The notes: generated by a model from the sequence alone, not told the origin. DNA of 64,000 nucleotides from Peptoniphilus grossensis ph5 (GCF_000311825.1 NZ_HE978566.1:691725-755724), one strand, 5' to 3'. Shown: positions 25,454 to 34,687, counted from the stretch's first letter. Numbers and translations are program-made.

Positions 25454-26487
25454 TTTACTGTCGCTACGAATACTTGATTACAAGCTTCGAAGGATGGGAT
25501 TGCTCTTGCAACTGATTTTGTGATTCTCGCTACTGGGTCTACTCTTCTGTAGATCACAGATGTAATAAAATCTTGGTTCCTTACTTCTAGGTTTGATACA
25601 GCTGGTAGTTCCACTTCTTCTGCAGTTAGTCCAAAGTTTGTATTGCCTAGTTTTGTTTCTGGCATTAGAATAACTGTGTTTGGTTTAATGAGTGGAATTA
25701 CTGTTCCGTCCGCTAGTCTATATTTTTCGTTATAAACTGCGATTGTTGGCAAGTCTCTTTGAGTTAAAAAGTCGTTTAAGTTTGTTAGGCTTGGAACTAT
25801 TGAAGCGTTCACTCCGTAGATTCCTTTTCTTACTGCTTCTGAGTTTAGAAGTAGTCTTGAAGTGGCTTTATCCATTAGCATTCTTGTTGGGTTGATTCCT
25901 GTATCGTTTACGATTGTGTCCACCCATTTATCAAGATTTTCTAGTGGGTTTGCTGCTGCTTCTGACCATCTTGAAGTAGTCTTTAGAGTTTCTTGGTGTG
26001 CTTCTGGCATGTGGTAGTCGATTACTCCCTTTACACCGTTTTCGTCTAGAGTTAGTTTTCCTGTTTGTAGGATTTCAAATCTCATCATGTTGATTCTCTT
26101 ATAAACTGACTCGATTGTTAGGTCTACGTCGTTAAAAATCTTGTTTAGGACTTCTTGTTCTTCTGCAGTTGTTCTTGGGTTTTGAAGCTTAACAATTTCA
26201 TCTTCTGTGATGTACTTTGAGTCTTTAATTAAAAGCATGTCTAAGATGTTTTTTGCTAGGCCTGGTCTTCCGGATAGTTTTGTATTAGTATCTGGAGAAT
26301 AAACTTCTGCTGTGACTGGTTGTTGGTTGCCGCCTACGATGTATTCGATTTTTAAATCGTTTGTCTTAACATTTGGAAATAAAAGGTTTCCGACATTGTT
26401 TTCTTCTTGCTTTGTTCTTGCGTACTCTCTTAGGTCAAGGTTCCCCTCGCTCAAGTTTAAAATCGCATTAGTAAGTTCTTGTGGCAT
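25450..26487 (-). CDS. major capsid protein
   Basis: 345 residues. GNLDLREYARTKQEENNVGNLLFP start, then 'GVKGVIDYHMPEAHQETLKT' and a C-terminal VARITKSVARAIPSFEACNQ typical of the major capsid E-type family. Preceded by decoration and scaffold genes, followed by the connector. Confidence 0.9.
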   Translation of the reverse strand: MPQELTNAILNLSEGNLDLREYARTKQEENNVGNLLFPNVKTNDLKIEYIVGGNQQPVTAEVYSPDTNTKLSGRPGLAKNILDMLLIKDSKYITEDEIVKLQNPRTTAEEQEVLNKIFNDVDLTIESVYKRINMMRFEILQTGKLTLDENGVKGVIDYHMPEAHQETLKTTSRWSEAAANPLENLDKWVDTIVNDTGINPTRMLMDKATSRLLLNSEAVRKGIYGVNASIVPSLTNLNDFLTQRDLPTIAVYNEKYRLADGTVIPLIKPNTVILMPETKLGNTNFGLTAEEVELPAVSNLEVRNQDFITSVIYRRVDPVARITKSVARAIPSFEACNQVFVATVK

Positions 26488-26501
26488 TTATTTTCCTCCT
26501 C

Positions 26502-26810
26502 TTATTTTACTAGTTTAATTTCTGGCATCTTGGCTTCTGCGTTGATTGCTTCTGGTAGTTTGTCTTCGTACACATAACCTTCGATTAGTAGTGGTGCTTC
26601 CATGTCTGATTCTGTTACGTCGATGTCGTATAAAATAATGCCCTTTGCTGTTGCATCATTTTTTGGATAAACTGTTCCTGCTTTTACGATGTTTCTTCCT
26701 GCTACTTCTTTTCCGCTGCCCTTCTTTAGAGTAACTGTCATAGCTACGTATGGGTCTGCGTATGCTAAAATATTTGTTTTTGCTTCAAATGATAAATTTT
26801 TGCTTAACAT
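26502..26810 (-). CDS. head decoration protein (putative)
   Basis: 102 residues, beta-rich, no cysteine: MLSKNLSFEAKTNILAYADP, then KAGTVYPKNDATAKGIILYD. The 'AGT.YP.N...A.GI...D' pattern and place between scaffold and capsid fit lambda gpD-like or related decoration proteins. Confidence 0.75.
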   Translation of the reverse strand: MLSKNLSFEAKTNILAYADPYVAMTVTLKKGSGKEVAGRNIVKAGTVYPKNDATAKGIILYDIDVTESDMEAPLLIEGYVYEDKLPEAINAEAKMPEIKLVK

Positions 26811-26822
26811 TTTTACCTCCTG

Positions 26823-27398
26823 TTATCCCCATGGATTAAAATCTTTTGTATCTGCTTCTCTTTCGATTACTGTGTCAAATAAACCCTTTGGCTTTTCTGG
26901 ATTGTCTCCAGGGATTCTTGGGTTCCCGCCTTTGATTTTCGTTTCCTTGAAAAGAGATTTTAGTGTCTCGTCTTCCTTTAATGTATTGAGCTGCTCGTCG
27001 ATTCCTATTAGCTTGTTGTCCTCGTACTTTATGCTTTCTCCGTCTAATAGCTTTCTGACTACGCTTATGTTGTTTACCTTCTGGCCATATAGATATTCTG
27101 TGATTGCATTATCTTTTCTTACAGCCTTTAGTTTTTCTTCAGCTGCTTCTCTATCTTTTTTGTTTTCTTCCTTCAGCTTATTGATTTCAGCTTCAAGCTC
27201 TTCTTTGTTGCCGCTATGTTTTTTTAACCCTTCGATTTGTTTGTCTCTCTTTTTGATGTCTTCGCTTAAACTATCTAGGTTGTCTTTTACTTCCTTGTAT
27301 CTGTAATTAGGCACGTAGTCCTTGTTTACTTCTTCAAGTATCTTGTCGGCTTTCTCGTCTTCAATTCCAAGTCCCAGTAATCTTTCTTTAGTTAACAT
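26823..27398 (-). CDS. capsid scaffold protein (GP20-like)
   Basis: 191 residues, a long Lys/Glu coiled coil at about 25-110 between a short N-terminal 'LTKERLLGLGIEDEKADKIL' segment and a C-terminal GGNPRIPGDNPEKPKG region. This is the phage minor structural GP20/scaffold layout. It guides capsid assembly. Confidence 0.88.
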   Translation of the reverse strand: MLTKERLLGLGIEDEKADKILEEVNKDYVPNYRYKEVKDNLDSLSEDIKKRDKQIEGLKKHSGNKEELEAEINKLKEENKKDREAAEEKLKAVRKDNAITEYLYGQKVNNISVVRKLLDGESIKYEDNKLIGIDEQLNTLKEDETLKSLFKETKIKGGNPRIPGDNPEKPKGLFDTVIEREADTKDFNPWG

Positions 27399-27599
27399 TT
27401 CTTCCTCCTATTTTCGCATAGTTGCTATTCAGCATTTTACAGTTGCTTAACTTCTTCAAGTTATTTTTCCCCGCCCCTTTGTGCAAAATATATAACTTGT
27501 CGCACTTCCCACTTTGACCATAAAAAATAATCGTGTGAATTTGCGTGTGTTTTTCGCACGATTTCCTAACGATTATTTACGATTAATTTTCTTTTTTTC
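27399..27599. other. gene-free gap in the head operon with ACGATT(A) repeats
   Basis: No coding frame is seen. An imperfect inverted repeat (AATCGTGTG ... CGCACGATT, 27528-27562) is followed by further ACGATTA units. It follows a terminator and precedes the scaffold gene, so it may hold a promoter or processing site; no good -10/-35 pair is evident. Confidence 0.4.
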
Positions 27600-27645
27600 T
27601 TCCAAACAAAAAGCACACCAACTCAAATGTTAGCGTGCCTTATTC
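27600..27645 (-). terminator. terminator inside the head operon
   Basis: Minus strand stem GCACGCTAAC/GTTGGTGTGC (10 pairs including G-T wobbles) with a 6-nt loop, followed by TTTTTGTTTGG. Lies after the 52-aa gene and before the scaffold. Confidence 0.6.
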
Positions 27646-27651
27646 CTTGTT

Positions 27652-27810
27652 TTATTCCTCTACTATTTCAAATAATTCTGGCGGATATAAATAATCTTCC
27701 TCTTCTTCGTCAATTATTCTATACCAACCTTTCTCTATGCTTAAGACTTCATATATCTTATTTTTTATCATGTAGACTGGGTCCGTTTCTCCTATATACT
27801 TAACTTTCAT
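27652..27810 (-). CDS. 52-aa SH3-like small phage protein
   Basis: MKVKYIGETDPVYMIKNKIY, then VLSIEKGWYRIIDEEEEDYL and YPPELFEIVEE. The 'Y.VL.IEKGWYRI.DE...DYLYPP.LFE' pattern is a compact beta barrel common in Firmicute phages. Start overlaps the end of the head-morphogenesis gene by 11 nt. Function unknown. Confidence 0.8.
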   Translation of the reverse strand: MKVKYIGETDPVYMIKNKIYEVLSIEKGWYRIIDEEEEDYLYPPELFEIVEE

Positions 27811-29182
27811 CTTCAAACCACCTTTTGACTTTCATTTTTACTCTTCCGGTTTGTTTTGACTCAAACCAGTGTAGTTCGCATCTTGCTGGTTTTCCTTTAA
27901 AATCTACAAAACCTTCCCCTCTGACTTTTTTCCAATCCTTCGGTTTATTTTTGTATTGTTTTGCTAGGTGGTTAGCTACCTTAACTTTTTTGTTTGAGTT
28001 CCCTCCTGCAAATACAACTATTTTTGTGATCTTTGTTCCTTGAGTTAGCTTAGTATAACCCCCGTTTGGTAACTTTACTGTATCTCTAAACCCTGCCGCA
28101 CTTAAGCTTCTAGGTATTATTATTTCATCACTATTATACCCTCCAGCTGTGTTGGTATCAATTTCTTTTACAAATCTTTCATACCATTTTTTATAGGTCA
28201 TATCCGGTACTGTTGTAGACTTACCTGTTCTTATATCTCTTGCTGCTCTTCTTTCTACAATCTCATCTTGGATGTCGTCATCAAAGTATGGTATTGTTGT
28301 CGACCTGCAGTATATGTGGAAGGGTGGAGCTGTTATTCCTACCTCGTAGTCCTTAACATTAAAAACTTTTCCGTCTAGTCCTCGGCATATTTCTGTGGTC
28401 CTTGTATCAAGTGTTGCCAAAATCTCATACTTTTCTACTCCCATTTGTTTGAACATTGACTTCCTGGAGCTTGCGTGTATGGCTGCCGATTCTGTTTGAA
28501 CCAGTCTTTTTGCATTTGACTTGCTGACATCTAGTTCGTGTGAAATCTCGGCGGATATTTTATCTGGACCCCTTCCGGTTATAAGCCCTTGTCTTAGGTT
28601 GGTATCAAGGGTGCTTAGAAGTTTATCCTTCCTGGTCCATATTCTGTCCGAGAAGTTTTTCCCGTCGTTGGCCCATGAAGTGTTTAGCACTTCCTCTACG
28701 AAGCTTGGCGATAATTTGTTTATCTGCTCGTACCCCGTTATCCTTTGTAGTTCGTATAGGTCTTCGTAGTAGCTGCTGGTGTATTGGTTTGATAAATGTG
28801 CAAAAAGTTTCTTCTGCTCCTTATTTAGCAGTACAGCCACATTTGATTTTAGGGATAGCTGCATGGCCTGGAGCCTTGATATCCTTACTCTTCTTGAAGC
28901 TACATCGAGTTCCTTCTCCAGGTCCTGTGTTATAAAACCTTTTGAAGCATTTGTAAAATCTGATAGATTGTTTCTAAAACTTTTAACCTCTTTCTTGTTT
29001 AAAAGTTTCTTTGCTTCGCTCATGCTTACTTCGTCCATGCTGTTTAGTATGCCTAGAATATCCCTGTCTATGTTTTCTGCTGCCCCTTTATACATTCTAA
29101 AAATTTCAGCTACATATTTGTCGTTGCTATCAAAAACATTTTTTGTGGATTTGAGAAATCTATTCTTCCAGTACTCCGTCAT
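27800..29182 (-). CDS. SPP1 gp7-like head morphogenesis protein with C-terminal extra domain
   Basis: 460 residues. About 190-300 is the phage Mu F/SPP1 gp7 minor head domain (RLVQTESAAIHASSRKSMFK, ATLDTRTTEICRGLDGKVF, APPFHIYCRSTTIPY). The last 90 residues, from TKITKIVVFAGGNSNKKVKV to HWFESKQTGRVKMKVKRWF, form an extra domain. Such C-terminal additions on this protein family are often nuclease or ADP-ribosyl transferase toxins; the type here is not identified. Start overlaps the portal gene. Confidence 0.88.
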   Translation of the reverse strand: MTEYWKNRFLKSTKNVFDSNDKYVAEIFRMYKGAAENIDRDILGILNSMDEVSMSEAKKLLNKKEVKSFRNNLSDFTNASKGFITQDLEKELDVASRRVRISRLQAMQLSLKSNVAVLLNKEQKKLFAHLSNQYTSSYYEDLYELQRITGYEQINKLSPSFVEEVLNTSWANDGKNFSDRIWTRKDKLLSTLDTNLRQGLITGRGPDKISAEISHELDVSKSNAKRLVQTESAAIHASSRKSMFKQMGVEKYEILATLDTRTTEICRGLDGKVFNVKDYEVGITAPPFHIYCRSTTIPYFDDDIQDEIVERRAARDIRTGKSTTVPDMTYKKWYERFVKEIDTNTAGGYNSDEIIIPRSLSAAGFRDTVKLPNGGYTKLTQGTKITKIVVFAGGNSNKKVKVANHLAKQYKNKPKDWKKVRGEGFVDFKGKPARCELHWFESKQTGRVKMKVKRWFEDES

Positions 29183-30515
29183 AGTCCGACTCCTCTTTCA
29201 TCTCTTTGGCTACTTGCTTTTCTTCTTCAGCTATGTCTTCAACCCATGGGTGGTTCCTCATGATAGTCCTGTTTGAGATTACTCCGATTGACCTTTGAGC
29301 GTTTTCTATTGTTGCTGTCTCGTTGATTAAAATGTTTCTGTCAAAATTAAACTTGACATCTTGGTGGTCGTAACCCTTGTAAAAATTATAAAAATATAAA
29401 AGTATATCTAGGCTGACCTTGTATTCTGTTTCCATCTCGTTGGCATCTAGGTCGATGTTGGTGTAAAGAGATTGAATGGTCATTTGGTTTACTGCCTTCT
29501 GGAATAGCTCGGAGTTTGTGTCTACTCCTCTTCCAACTTCTATAAGGGACCTTATAAGAATTCCTAGGACTGTCTCGTAGTTGGTTATGTCTATGTCTAC
29601 GCTTAGTGTCGATACATCTGCGTTGCCTGTTTGTGGGTTAGAAGAAAAAGCTATAATTCCGCTGCGGTTTATTTCTCTTCTTATCCTCTTTAGGTCTTGT
29701 TCGTTATGGCCACCAATATTTTTTAGGACCAGGATTGTGTTCCTGGAGTCCTCGTCCATTGAGTCCATAAATCTTGAGAGGATTGAGTTGATAGCATCTT
29801 GCAAAGCCTTCACCCTATTTAGTAGTGGTTGTTCCTGCTCGTCCATCCTAAAATAAATTAGTGGAATTCTTCCCCAGTTGCCTATCTCGTCTCCTATCAT
29901 AAAATAAGGCTCCTGCTCTCTTAGGACTAACTCTCCATTTACTTCCTCGTATCTATCTATCCCCCACATGTGGTAGTATTCCACTATTTCTGTTTCGTGG
30001 TCCTCGTAGTCTACTGTCTTGTAAAATCTAATGAAGCCCTGGAGCCATGTGTGGAGCTTGTCTTCCCAAATCGGTATAATTTCTAAAGGGTCAAACTTCA
30101 TCAGTTTGAAGTTTCCTTCCTTGTCGATGTATGGGTAGATATACCCCATGTTTGCTAGGAGTGAGTCTTTTCCAACTGATTTTATGAGTTTGTGAAACTT
30201 AAAATCAAAAAGTTCTTGCTGCAGCTTTTCCTGGTAGCTTTTGTTCTCGCTGCTCACTCCAATTGGTCTAGTGAGTAAGTAGTTCTTTTTCTGGTCTACT
30301 AGGACTGCATATTGGTTTCTCATGATTTTATTATTTGGGAGGTTTTCTATAACTTCTCTCGTTCCTTTTACCTCTCCAATCCCTAATCTTTTCTTGTATA
30401 GGATTTCTTGTTTATTGTTGTAGTATTCGTAGCTGGTTACTATTTCTTCGTAGTCCTTGCTGCTCCTGTAATCATTTAAAATTTTATTTATTATCTTGGT
30501 CGATAGGTTATCCAA
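29160..30515 (-). CDS. portal protein (SPP1 gp6-like)
   Basis: 451 residues. NKIMRNQYAVLVDQKKNYLL, LANMGYIYPYIDKEGNFKLM and RVKALQDAINSILSRFMDSM match SPP1-type portals. It forms the dodecameric DNA gate. TTG start at 30515 with AAGGAGG upstream, overlapping the terminase end by 8 nt. Confidence 0.93.
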   Translation of the reverse strand: MDNLSTKIINKILNDYRSSKDYEEIVTSYEYYNNKQEILYKKRLGIGEVKGTREVIENLPNNKIMRNQYAVLVDQKKNYLLTRPIGVSSENKSYQEKLQQELFDFKFHKLIKSVGKDSLLANMGYIYPYIDKEGNFKLMKFDPLEIIPIWEDKLHTWLQGFIRFYKTVDYEDHETEIVEYYHMWGIDRYEEVNGELVLREQEPYFMIGDEIGNWGRIPLIYFRMDEQEQPLLNRVKALQDAINSILSRFMDSMDEDSRNTILVLKNIGGHNEQDLKRIRREINRSGIIAFSSNPQTGNADVSTLSVDIDITNYETVLGILIRSLIEVGRGVDTNSELFQKAVNQMTIQSLYTNIDLDANEMETEYKVSLDILLYFYNFYKGYDHQDVKFNFDRNILINETATIENAQRSIGVISNRTIMRNHPWVEDIAEEEKQVAKEMKEESDYDGVLEE

Positions 30516-31914
30516 AGTATAGGCCTCCTTCGTTTATAATATTTTCCGCTACTCCCGTTGTTGCATCTTGAGCATCGTCGTGAAGGTTTTTCCCTTCCTT
30601 CTGGTACTCTTTCATGCTGATAAAATATTCGTTCCACCTGTTATACCAGTTTTCTGGGTAGTAGATGTGCTCCATTATCCAGGTAGCGTTGGATAGTATC
30701 CTTGCGTTCTTGTTGTTTGATTGGTGGAAGGTGTTTATAACTGTCCTAAAGTTGCCATATTCTTGGCAGTGACTTTCTACCTGTCTTGCAAAACCTCGGC
30801 CACCGTTATTGCCCTCTACGAGTGCTGTGTTTACTTGGTAATCTGTCAGCCTTCTTGCTACTTCTTTTTCCGTTATCTCCATGTGGTCCTTGGTGTAATA
30901 AACATCAAGTATATAAGCTTCTCGGTTTAAAACTCCGTATATAATGTTGCATAGGTAGTCTTCCCCGGTATCGGCTGTATCGCAGTAGCTCCTAATTTCC
31001 GTGAACTTGTATCTGCCAAACATATCAACTGGTATAGTGTCGTATGTTTTAAAGCCTTTGTATAAAGTTCCCTTGATGTCTATTGGTTCTTGCTGGTAGT
31101 TTGCATTTGCTATCTCCGGACTCATGGCCTTGGCCTTTATTTCAAAGGACTTTCGGTTCAGTATCTCGTCGCATAGCATGCTCCCATCTTCCTGGACCGC
31201 CTTATAATTTATGTGCTGGTAGGGTGTTTCATTCTCCTTGCAAAAGTTTATAAGTCTTCCGGCCAGGTCTTTGGTGGACCACCTTGTCATAACTACGATT
31301 ATCTTCCAGTTGTTTCCTTCCAGCCTTGATAGGATTGTATCTGTGAACCAGGACCATTGCTTGTCTAGGGTTAGGGTGTTGTTTGCTTCCATCGAGTTTT
31401 TTATCAAGTCGTCTATTACCAGTATGTCGGCTCCAAATCCTGTAGAAGTTCCCCCTGGTGATGTTGCTAAGTAGTTGTTGTTCCCATCTTCTAGGGACCA
31501 CTGGTTTATTGCTCCGTCTCCGTATTTGATTTTTGTGTTTGGGAATATGTCGGAGAATGTAACCGCTCTAGGGTTTTCTTCCGCTATGGAGTTCCTTATC
31601 TGCTTTGAGAAGTTTGTTGATAGTAGGTCGTTGTATGCTCCTATCATTATTTTTAGCTTGTTGTTGTTCCCAAGTATCCACTGTACAAAGTGGTTAATAG
31701 AGAAAGTCTTCCCGTGCCTAAGCTACGGAGGCATGTTGACTATAAACACTTGGTTCTTCGACTTCATAAAATCCTGCAAACTGTCACAAAGGTCTTTTAA
31801 GTATCTTCTATCGTCTTTATAAAAGTTTGGGTTTTTGAGTTGACAAAAATAATAAAAATCTTTTCTTGCCAGTGCTAGTTTTGCCTGCTTTATTATTTTA
31901 TAGTCAATTGCCAC
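30508..31914 (-). pseudogene. large terminase subunit, interrupted by an in-frame TAG in the Walker A region
   Basis: The full frame from 31914 to 30508 encodes a terminase ATPase-nuclease of about 468 residues. The ATPase start reads VFIVNMPP, then TAG (31725-31723) and CTT, then RHGKTFSINHFVQW. In related proteins MPP is followed at once by RHGK(S/T), so the six bases TAGCTT look like an insertion into the ATP-binding loop. Downstream motifs are intact: GADILVIDDLI (Walker B), VVMTRWS, then YCDTADTG and the nuclease region. Without readthrough the product is a 63-aa stub, and an internal start (31647) would lack Walker A. A sequencing error cannot be excluded. Confidence 0.85.
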
Positions 31915-31931
31915 TTAACCACCCCCTCCTG

Positions 31932-32501
31932 CTATGCATACTCCCAATATAAAGGGTTCCCGTTTTTGTCTCTTCCTGCTGCTTTTGAAATTATTTTACA
32001 GGCTATACTTAATTGACTTGCTGATGCTCCTACTTCTTTCGCTGCTTTTGAAATCGAACTATAAACTTTGTTATTATTCTTGCATCTAACTTTTATAGAT
32101 GTTGCCTTGGCCATTGCCTTGATAGATTTTTCAATGCCTTTTTTTGACTTCAAATTATTTTTATATAGGTGCTCGCTTTGGTCTTTATAAGAAGCCCATT
32201 CTAGATTTGATAATTTGTTATTTTCTTTGTTTCCGTCTTTGTGATTTACGGTTGGCAAATTAAAAGTATTTTTTATAAATGCTTCTGCAACTACTCTATG
32301 AACTCTAACTGTTTCTTGTTTGCCTTCCTTGTATAAGTCGGTCATCAAATATCCTTGTGGGTCTTTTCTTAGTGATTTTGTCTTCCCTCTAATAAATTGT
32401 GGTTTTCCGTGGTTGTTTTGATACCTGTCCAGGCTTCTTATTTGTCCTTCTTCGCTTACTTCGTATAAACCTTCATAGCCTTTAATCGGATTCCAACTCA
32501 T
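31932..32501 (-). CDS. NUMOD4-HNH homing-type endonuclease
   Basis: 189 residues. N-terminal NUMOD4 motif WNPIKGYEGLYEVSEEGQIR, central HNH (VHRVVAEAF then VNHKDGNKENNKLSNLEW) and a C-terminal NUMOD1-like helix-turn-helix (SISKAAKEVGASASQLSIAC). Free-standing homing endonucleases of this kind insert between phage genes and cut relatives lacking them. It separates the small and large terminase genes. HNH is also needed for packaging in some cos phages, but the NUMOD modules favour homing. Confidence 0.9.
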   Translation of the reverse strand: MSWNPIKGYEGLYEVSEEGQIRSLDRYQNNHGKPQFIRGKTKSLRKDPQGYLMTDLYKEGKQETVRVHRVVAEAFIKNTFNLPTVNHKDGNKENNKLSNLEWASYKDQSEHLYKNNLKSKKGIEKSIKAMAKATSIKVRCKNNNKVYSSISKAAKEVGASASQLSIACKIISKAAGRDKNGNPLYWEYA

Positions 32502-32517
32502 TTTTTACAATCCTTTC

Positions 32518-33015
32518 TTACTGGTCCTTTATCATCTTCCTTAGTTCTTCTGCTGTAAGTTCATCAAATGGATTTTTGCCATTTATGTCTAGTTCTCCCT
32601 CTAGTACCTGGTGCCTTCTGTCTCGCCACTCGTATGGCTTCCTGTTCTTGAGCCAGAATATCATTGCTGTGGTATCTGGTGGTATTTGCTTCTTTGTAAC
32701 TTCTTTTTTTGTAGTGATTCTACCGTCCACTTCTTGGTAGTATACTTTCTCTTCCGTTACTTCCATTCCCATGGCTCTTTTCAGTAGTGAGTTCTCTACT
32801 TCAAAGTCTACGACTTCCTTCCCCTTCTTTAGGGCAGCCATTATAGTTGGGAACTTGTTTTTCCACTCTTTTAAAGTTGAGTATGCTATTCCCATATTCT
32901 TTGCTACCTGTTCTTCGGTTAGTCCGTCTCTTGCCCAGGCTTCTATCTTTGTCAGACCATCTTCTTCTAGCCACTCATGGAACTTGCCTTTTCTTCCTCC
33001 TTTTTTTGTCGTCAT
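32518..33015 (-). CDS. small terminase subunit
   Basis: 165 residues. An N-terminal helix-turn-helix (GLTEEQVAKNMGIAYSTLKEW), a middle helical oligomerisation part and a C-terminal 'PPDTTAMIFWLKNRKPYEWRD' typical of small terminases. It recognises the packaging start site. Last intact packaging gene before the HNH insert. Confidence 0.9.
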   Translation of the reverse strand: MTTKKGGRKGKFHEWLEEDGLTKIEAWARDGLTEEQVAKNMGIAYSTLKEWKNKFPTIMAALKKGKEVVDFEVENSLLKRAMGMEVTEEKVYYQEVDGRITTKKEVTKKQIPPDTTAMIFWLKNRKPYEWRDRRHQVLEGELDINGKNPFDELTAEELRKMIKDQ

Positions 33016-33037
33016 TTGATCATTCCTTTTTAAATAA

Positions 33038-33064
33038 TAAAAAAAGAAGCGATGTTTTCGCTTC
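33038..33064 (-). terminator. terminator between early/middle genes and the packaging operon
   Basis: Minus strand GAAGCGA/TCGCTTC with a 5-nt loop and TTTTTTT. It follows the methylase gene, so late genes must be reached by readthrough, antitermination or a promoter within 33067-33250, where I see no clear hexamer pair. Confidence 0.8.
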
Positions 33065-33252
33065 CTGATTCTTGTATAAACTAACTTGAATTTTTATAGA
33101 TTTTTTAAGGGTGCCTATGGAGGTGTAAACTATTGTAGAAATCTTTTTAATGGTTATCCGTTAAGGGTTACATAATAAGGTAGGTTTGTTAATTGGCGAT
33201 TTATATTCCTGGCTACCCTTATTAAATCTATTCCGTCTTTCAACTTGTACGC

Positions 33253-34521
33253 TTATTTATTTATTAGCTCCGCCTTTTTGCCTGTGAACTTTTCCCACCT
33301 GTGAATTATTACGTCTACGTATACTGGGTCTAGTTCTACAAGTCTTGCTTTTCTTCCTGTTTGTTCGGCGGCTATTAGTGTTGTTCCACTTCCTCCAAAT
33401 AAATCTAAGACTATCTCACGCTTCTTGCTGGAGTTCTTTATTTGTTTTGCTATTAGTGGAACTGGTTTCATTGTTGGGTGTAGTGGATTTGTTGACGGTT
33501 TGGCTTCTCTTAGAATTGTTGTTCCGTCTTCCCTTAGTTTTAGTAAAAGTTCAGCGTAGTCTCTTAGCTCTTCCTTTGTCATCTTTGATAAGTTTGGCTC
33601 ATCATCAAATGTGGTAGTGTTTGTAAAATCATTTATAAAGTAGTGAGCTGCTCCTGGCTTCCAACCATATAGGCACGGTTCGTGCTTCCAGTTGTAATCT
33701 TGTCGTCCTAGTACTAAACTTTTCTTAACCCATATTAGGTTTTGTCTTTCTTCCAGGTCATTATTCTTTAGTGCCTGTGAAAAATATAATCTATTTGTAT
33801 CAGCGTGCCACACGTAGTATGATCCGCCTTCTTTTAAGCAATCCCTCATAACTTTGAAAGTGTCTTCCAAGAAATTCAAAAAGGACTCATTGCTCATGTT
33901 GTCGTTTTGTATTTTTCCTGCTGTACCTTCGTAGTTGACATTGTATGGTGGGTCGGTTACGACCAGATCAACTCCTCCTAAGTCTACTATTTGTTTGACT
34001 TGTTCTAGATTAGTGCTGTCTCCGCACATTAGCAGGTGGTCTCCCAGTCTATATATTTGGCCTTGTTTACTTTCTGGCTCTTTCTCTTTGATTTCATTTA
34101 CTTCCATGTCTATGTCGAAGTTGTCGTCTTTGAAGTTGTCTTTGAAGTCTATTTCTTCAAATCCAAATTCTGACATATCAAAATCCTTTAGGCTTTCTAG
34201 CTCTAGTCCTAAAAGTTCAAAATCCCATTCTGCCAACTCGGATACTTTATTGTCTGCAAGTCTAAAAGCTTTTATTTGAGATTCGTCCAGGTCGTCTGCT
34301 ACTATGCAGGGTACTTCTTCTAGTCCTAGCTTCTTGCTTGCTAAAATTCTAGTGTGACCTGCCACGATTTCGTTGTCTTTGTCTACGACGATTGGGACCT
34401 TAAATCCAAAGTTTTTTATAGAACTTGCTACCTTGTCTACTGCCTTGGTGTTGTCTCTCGGGTTATTTATGTATGGTATAAGTTCTTCAACCTTTTTATA
34501 TACTATTTTTATTTTATCCAA
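33253..34521 (-). CDS. ParB-like domain fused to DNA methyltransferase (DPPY class)
   Basis: 422 residues. Residues 1-100 are a ParB/Srx-like nuclease-type domain (IPYINNPRDN, EIVAGHTRILASKKLGLEEVP given in parts). Residues 155-420 are an N6-adenine or N4-cytosine methylase: DPPY (190-193), and FGGSGTT near the C-terminus for S-adenosylmethionine binding. No restriction gene is adjacent, so it is an orphan methylase that may protect phage DNA or mark packaging. TTG start inside the end of the 57-aa gene. Confidence 0.92.
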   Translation of the reverse strand: MDKIKIVYKKVEELIPYINNPRDNTKAVDKVASSIKNFGFKVPIVVDKDNEIVAGHTRILASKKLGLEEVPCIVADDLDESQIKAFRLADNKVSELAEWDFELLGLELESLKDFDMSEFGFEEIDFKDNFKDDNFDIDMEVNEIKEKEPESKQGQIYRLGDHLLMCGDSTNLEQVKQIVDLGGVDLVVTDPPYNVNYEGTAGKIQNDNMSNESFLNFLEDTFKVMRDCLKEGGSYYVWHADTNRLYFSQALKNNDLEERQNLIWVKKSLVLGRQDYNWKHEPCLYGWKPGAAHYFINDFTNTTTFDDEPNLSKMTKEELRDYAELLLKLREDGTTILREAKPSTNPLHPTMKPVPLIAKQIKNSSKKREIVLDLFGGSGTTLIAAEQTGRKARLVELDPVYVDVIIHRWEKFTGKKAELINK

Positions 34522-34687
34522 GGTTTATCATCTCTTTATCCAGTATTCTCATCAGTCCTTTTCTTGCTCCTTCCAGGTCTCCGTTTATAGCTTGACCCCT
34601 TATGGTTTTAAAAGTATTTCTTTCTATGTGGTTCTTATGTTTTTTTAGTTTCTTCAAAAACTGATTCAAATTCATATTTTCTTTCAT
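34514..34687 (-). CDS. 57-aa basic phage protein, unknown function
   Basis: MKENMNLNQFLKKLKKHKNH, then RNTFKTIRGQAINGDLEGAR and GLMRILDKEMINLG. Basic and helical. Its end overlaps the methylase start by 8 nt. Similar small basic proteins stand before methylase or terminase genes in other Firmicute phages; role unknown. Confidence 0.75.
   Translation of the reverse strand: MKENMNLNQFLKKLKKHKNHIERNTFKTIRGQAINGDLEGARKGLMRILDKEMINLG

Noticed and set aside
26689..27306. 205-codon plus-strand frame antisense to the scaffold gene
   Set aside because: A Ser/Leu/Phe-rich mirror of a Lys/Glu coiled-coil gene; the scaffold reading is clearly the real one.
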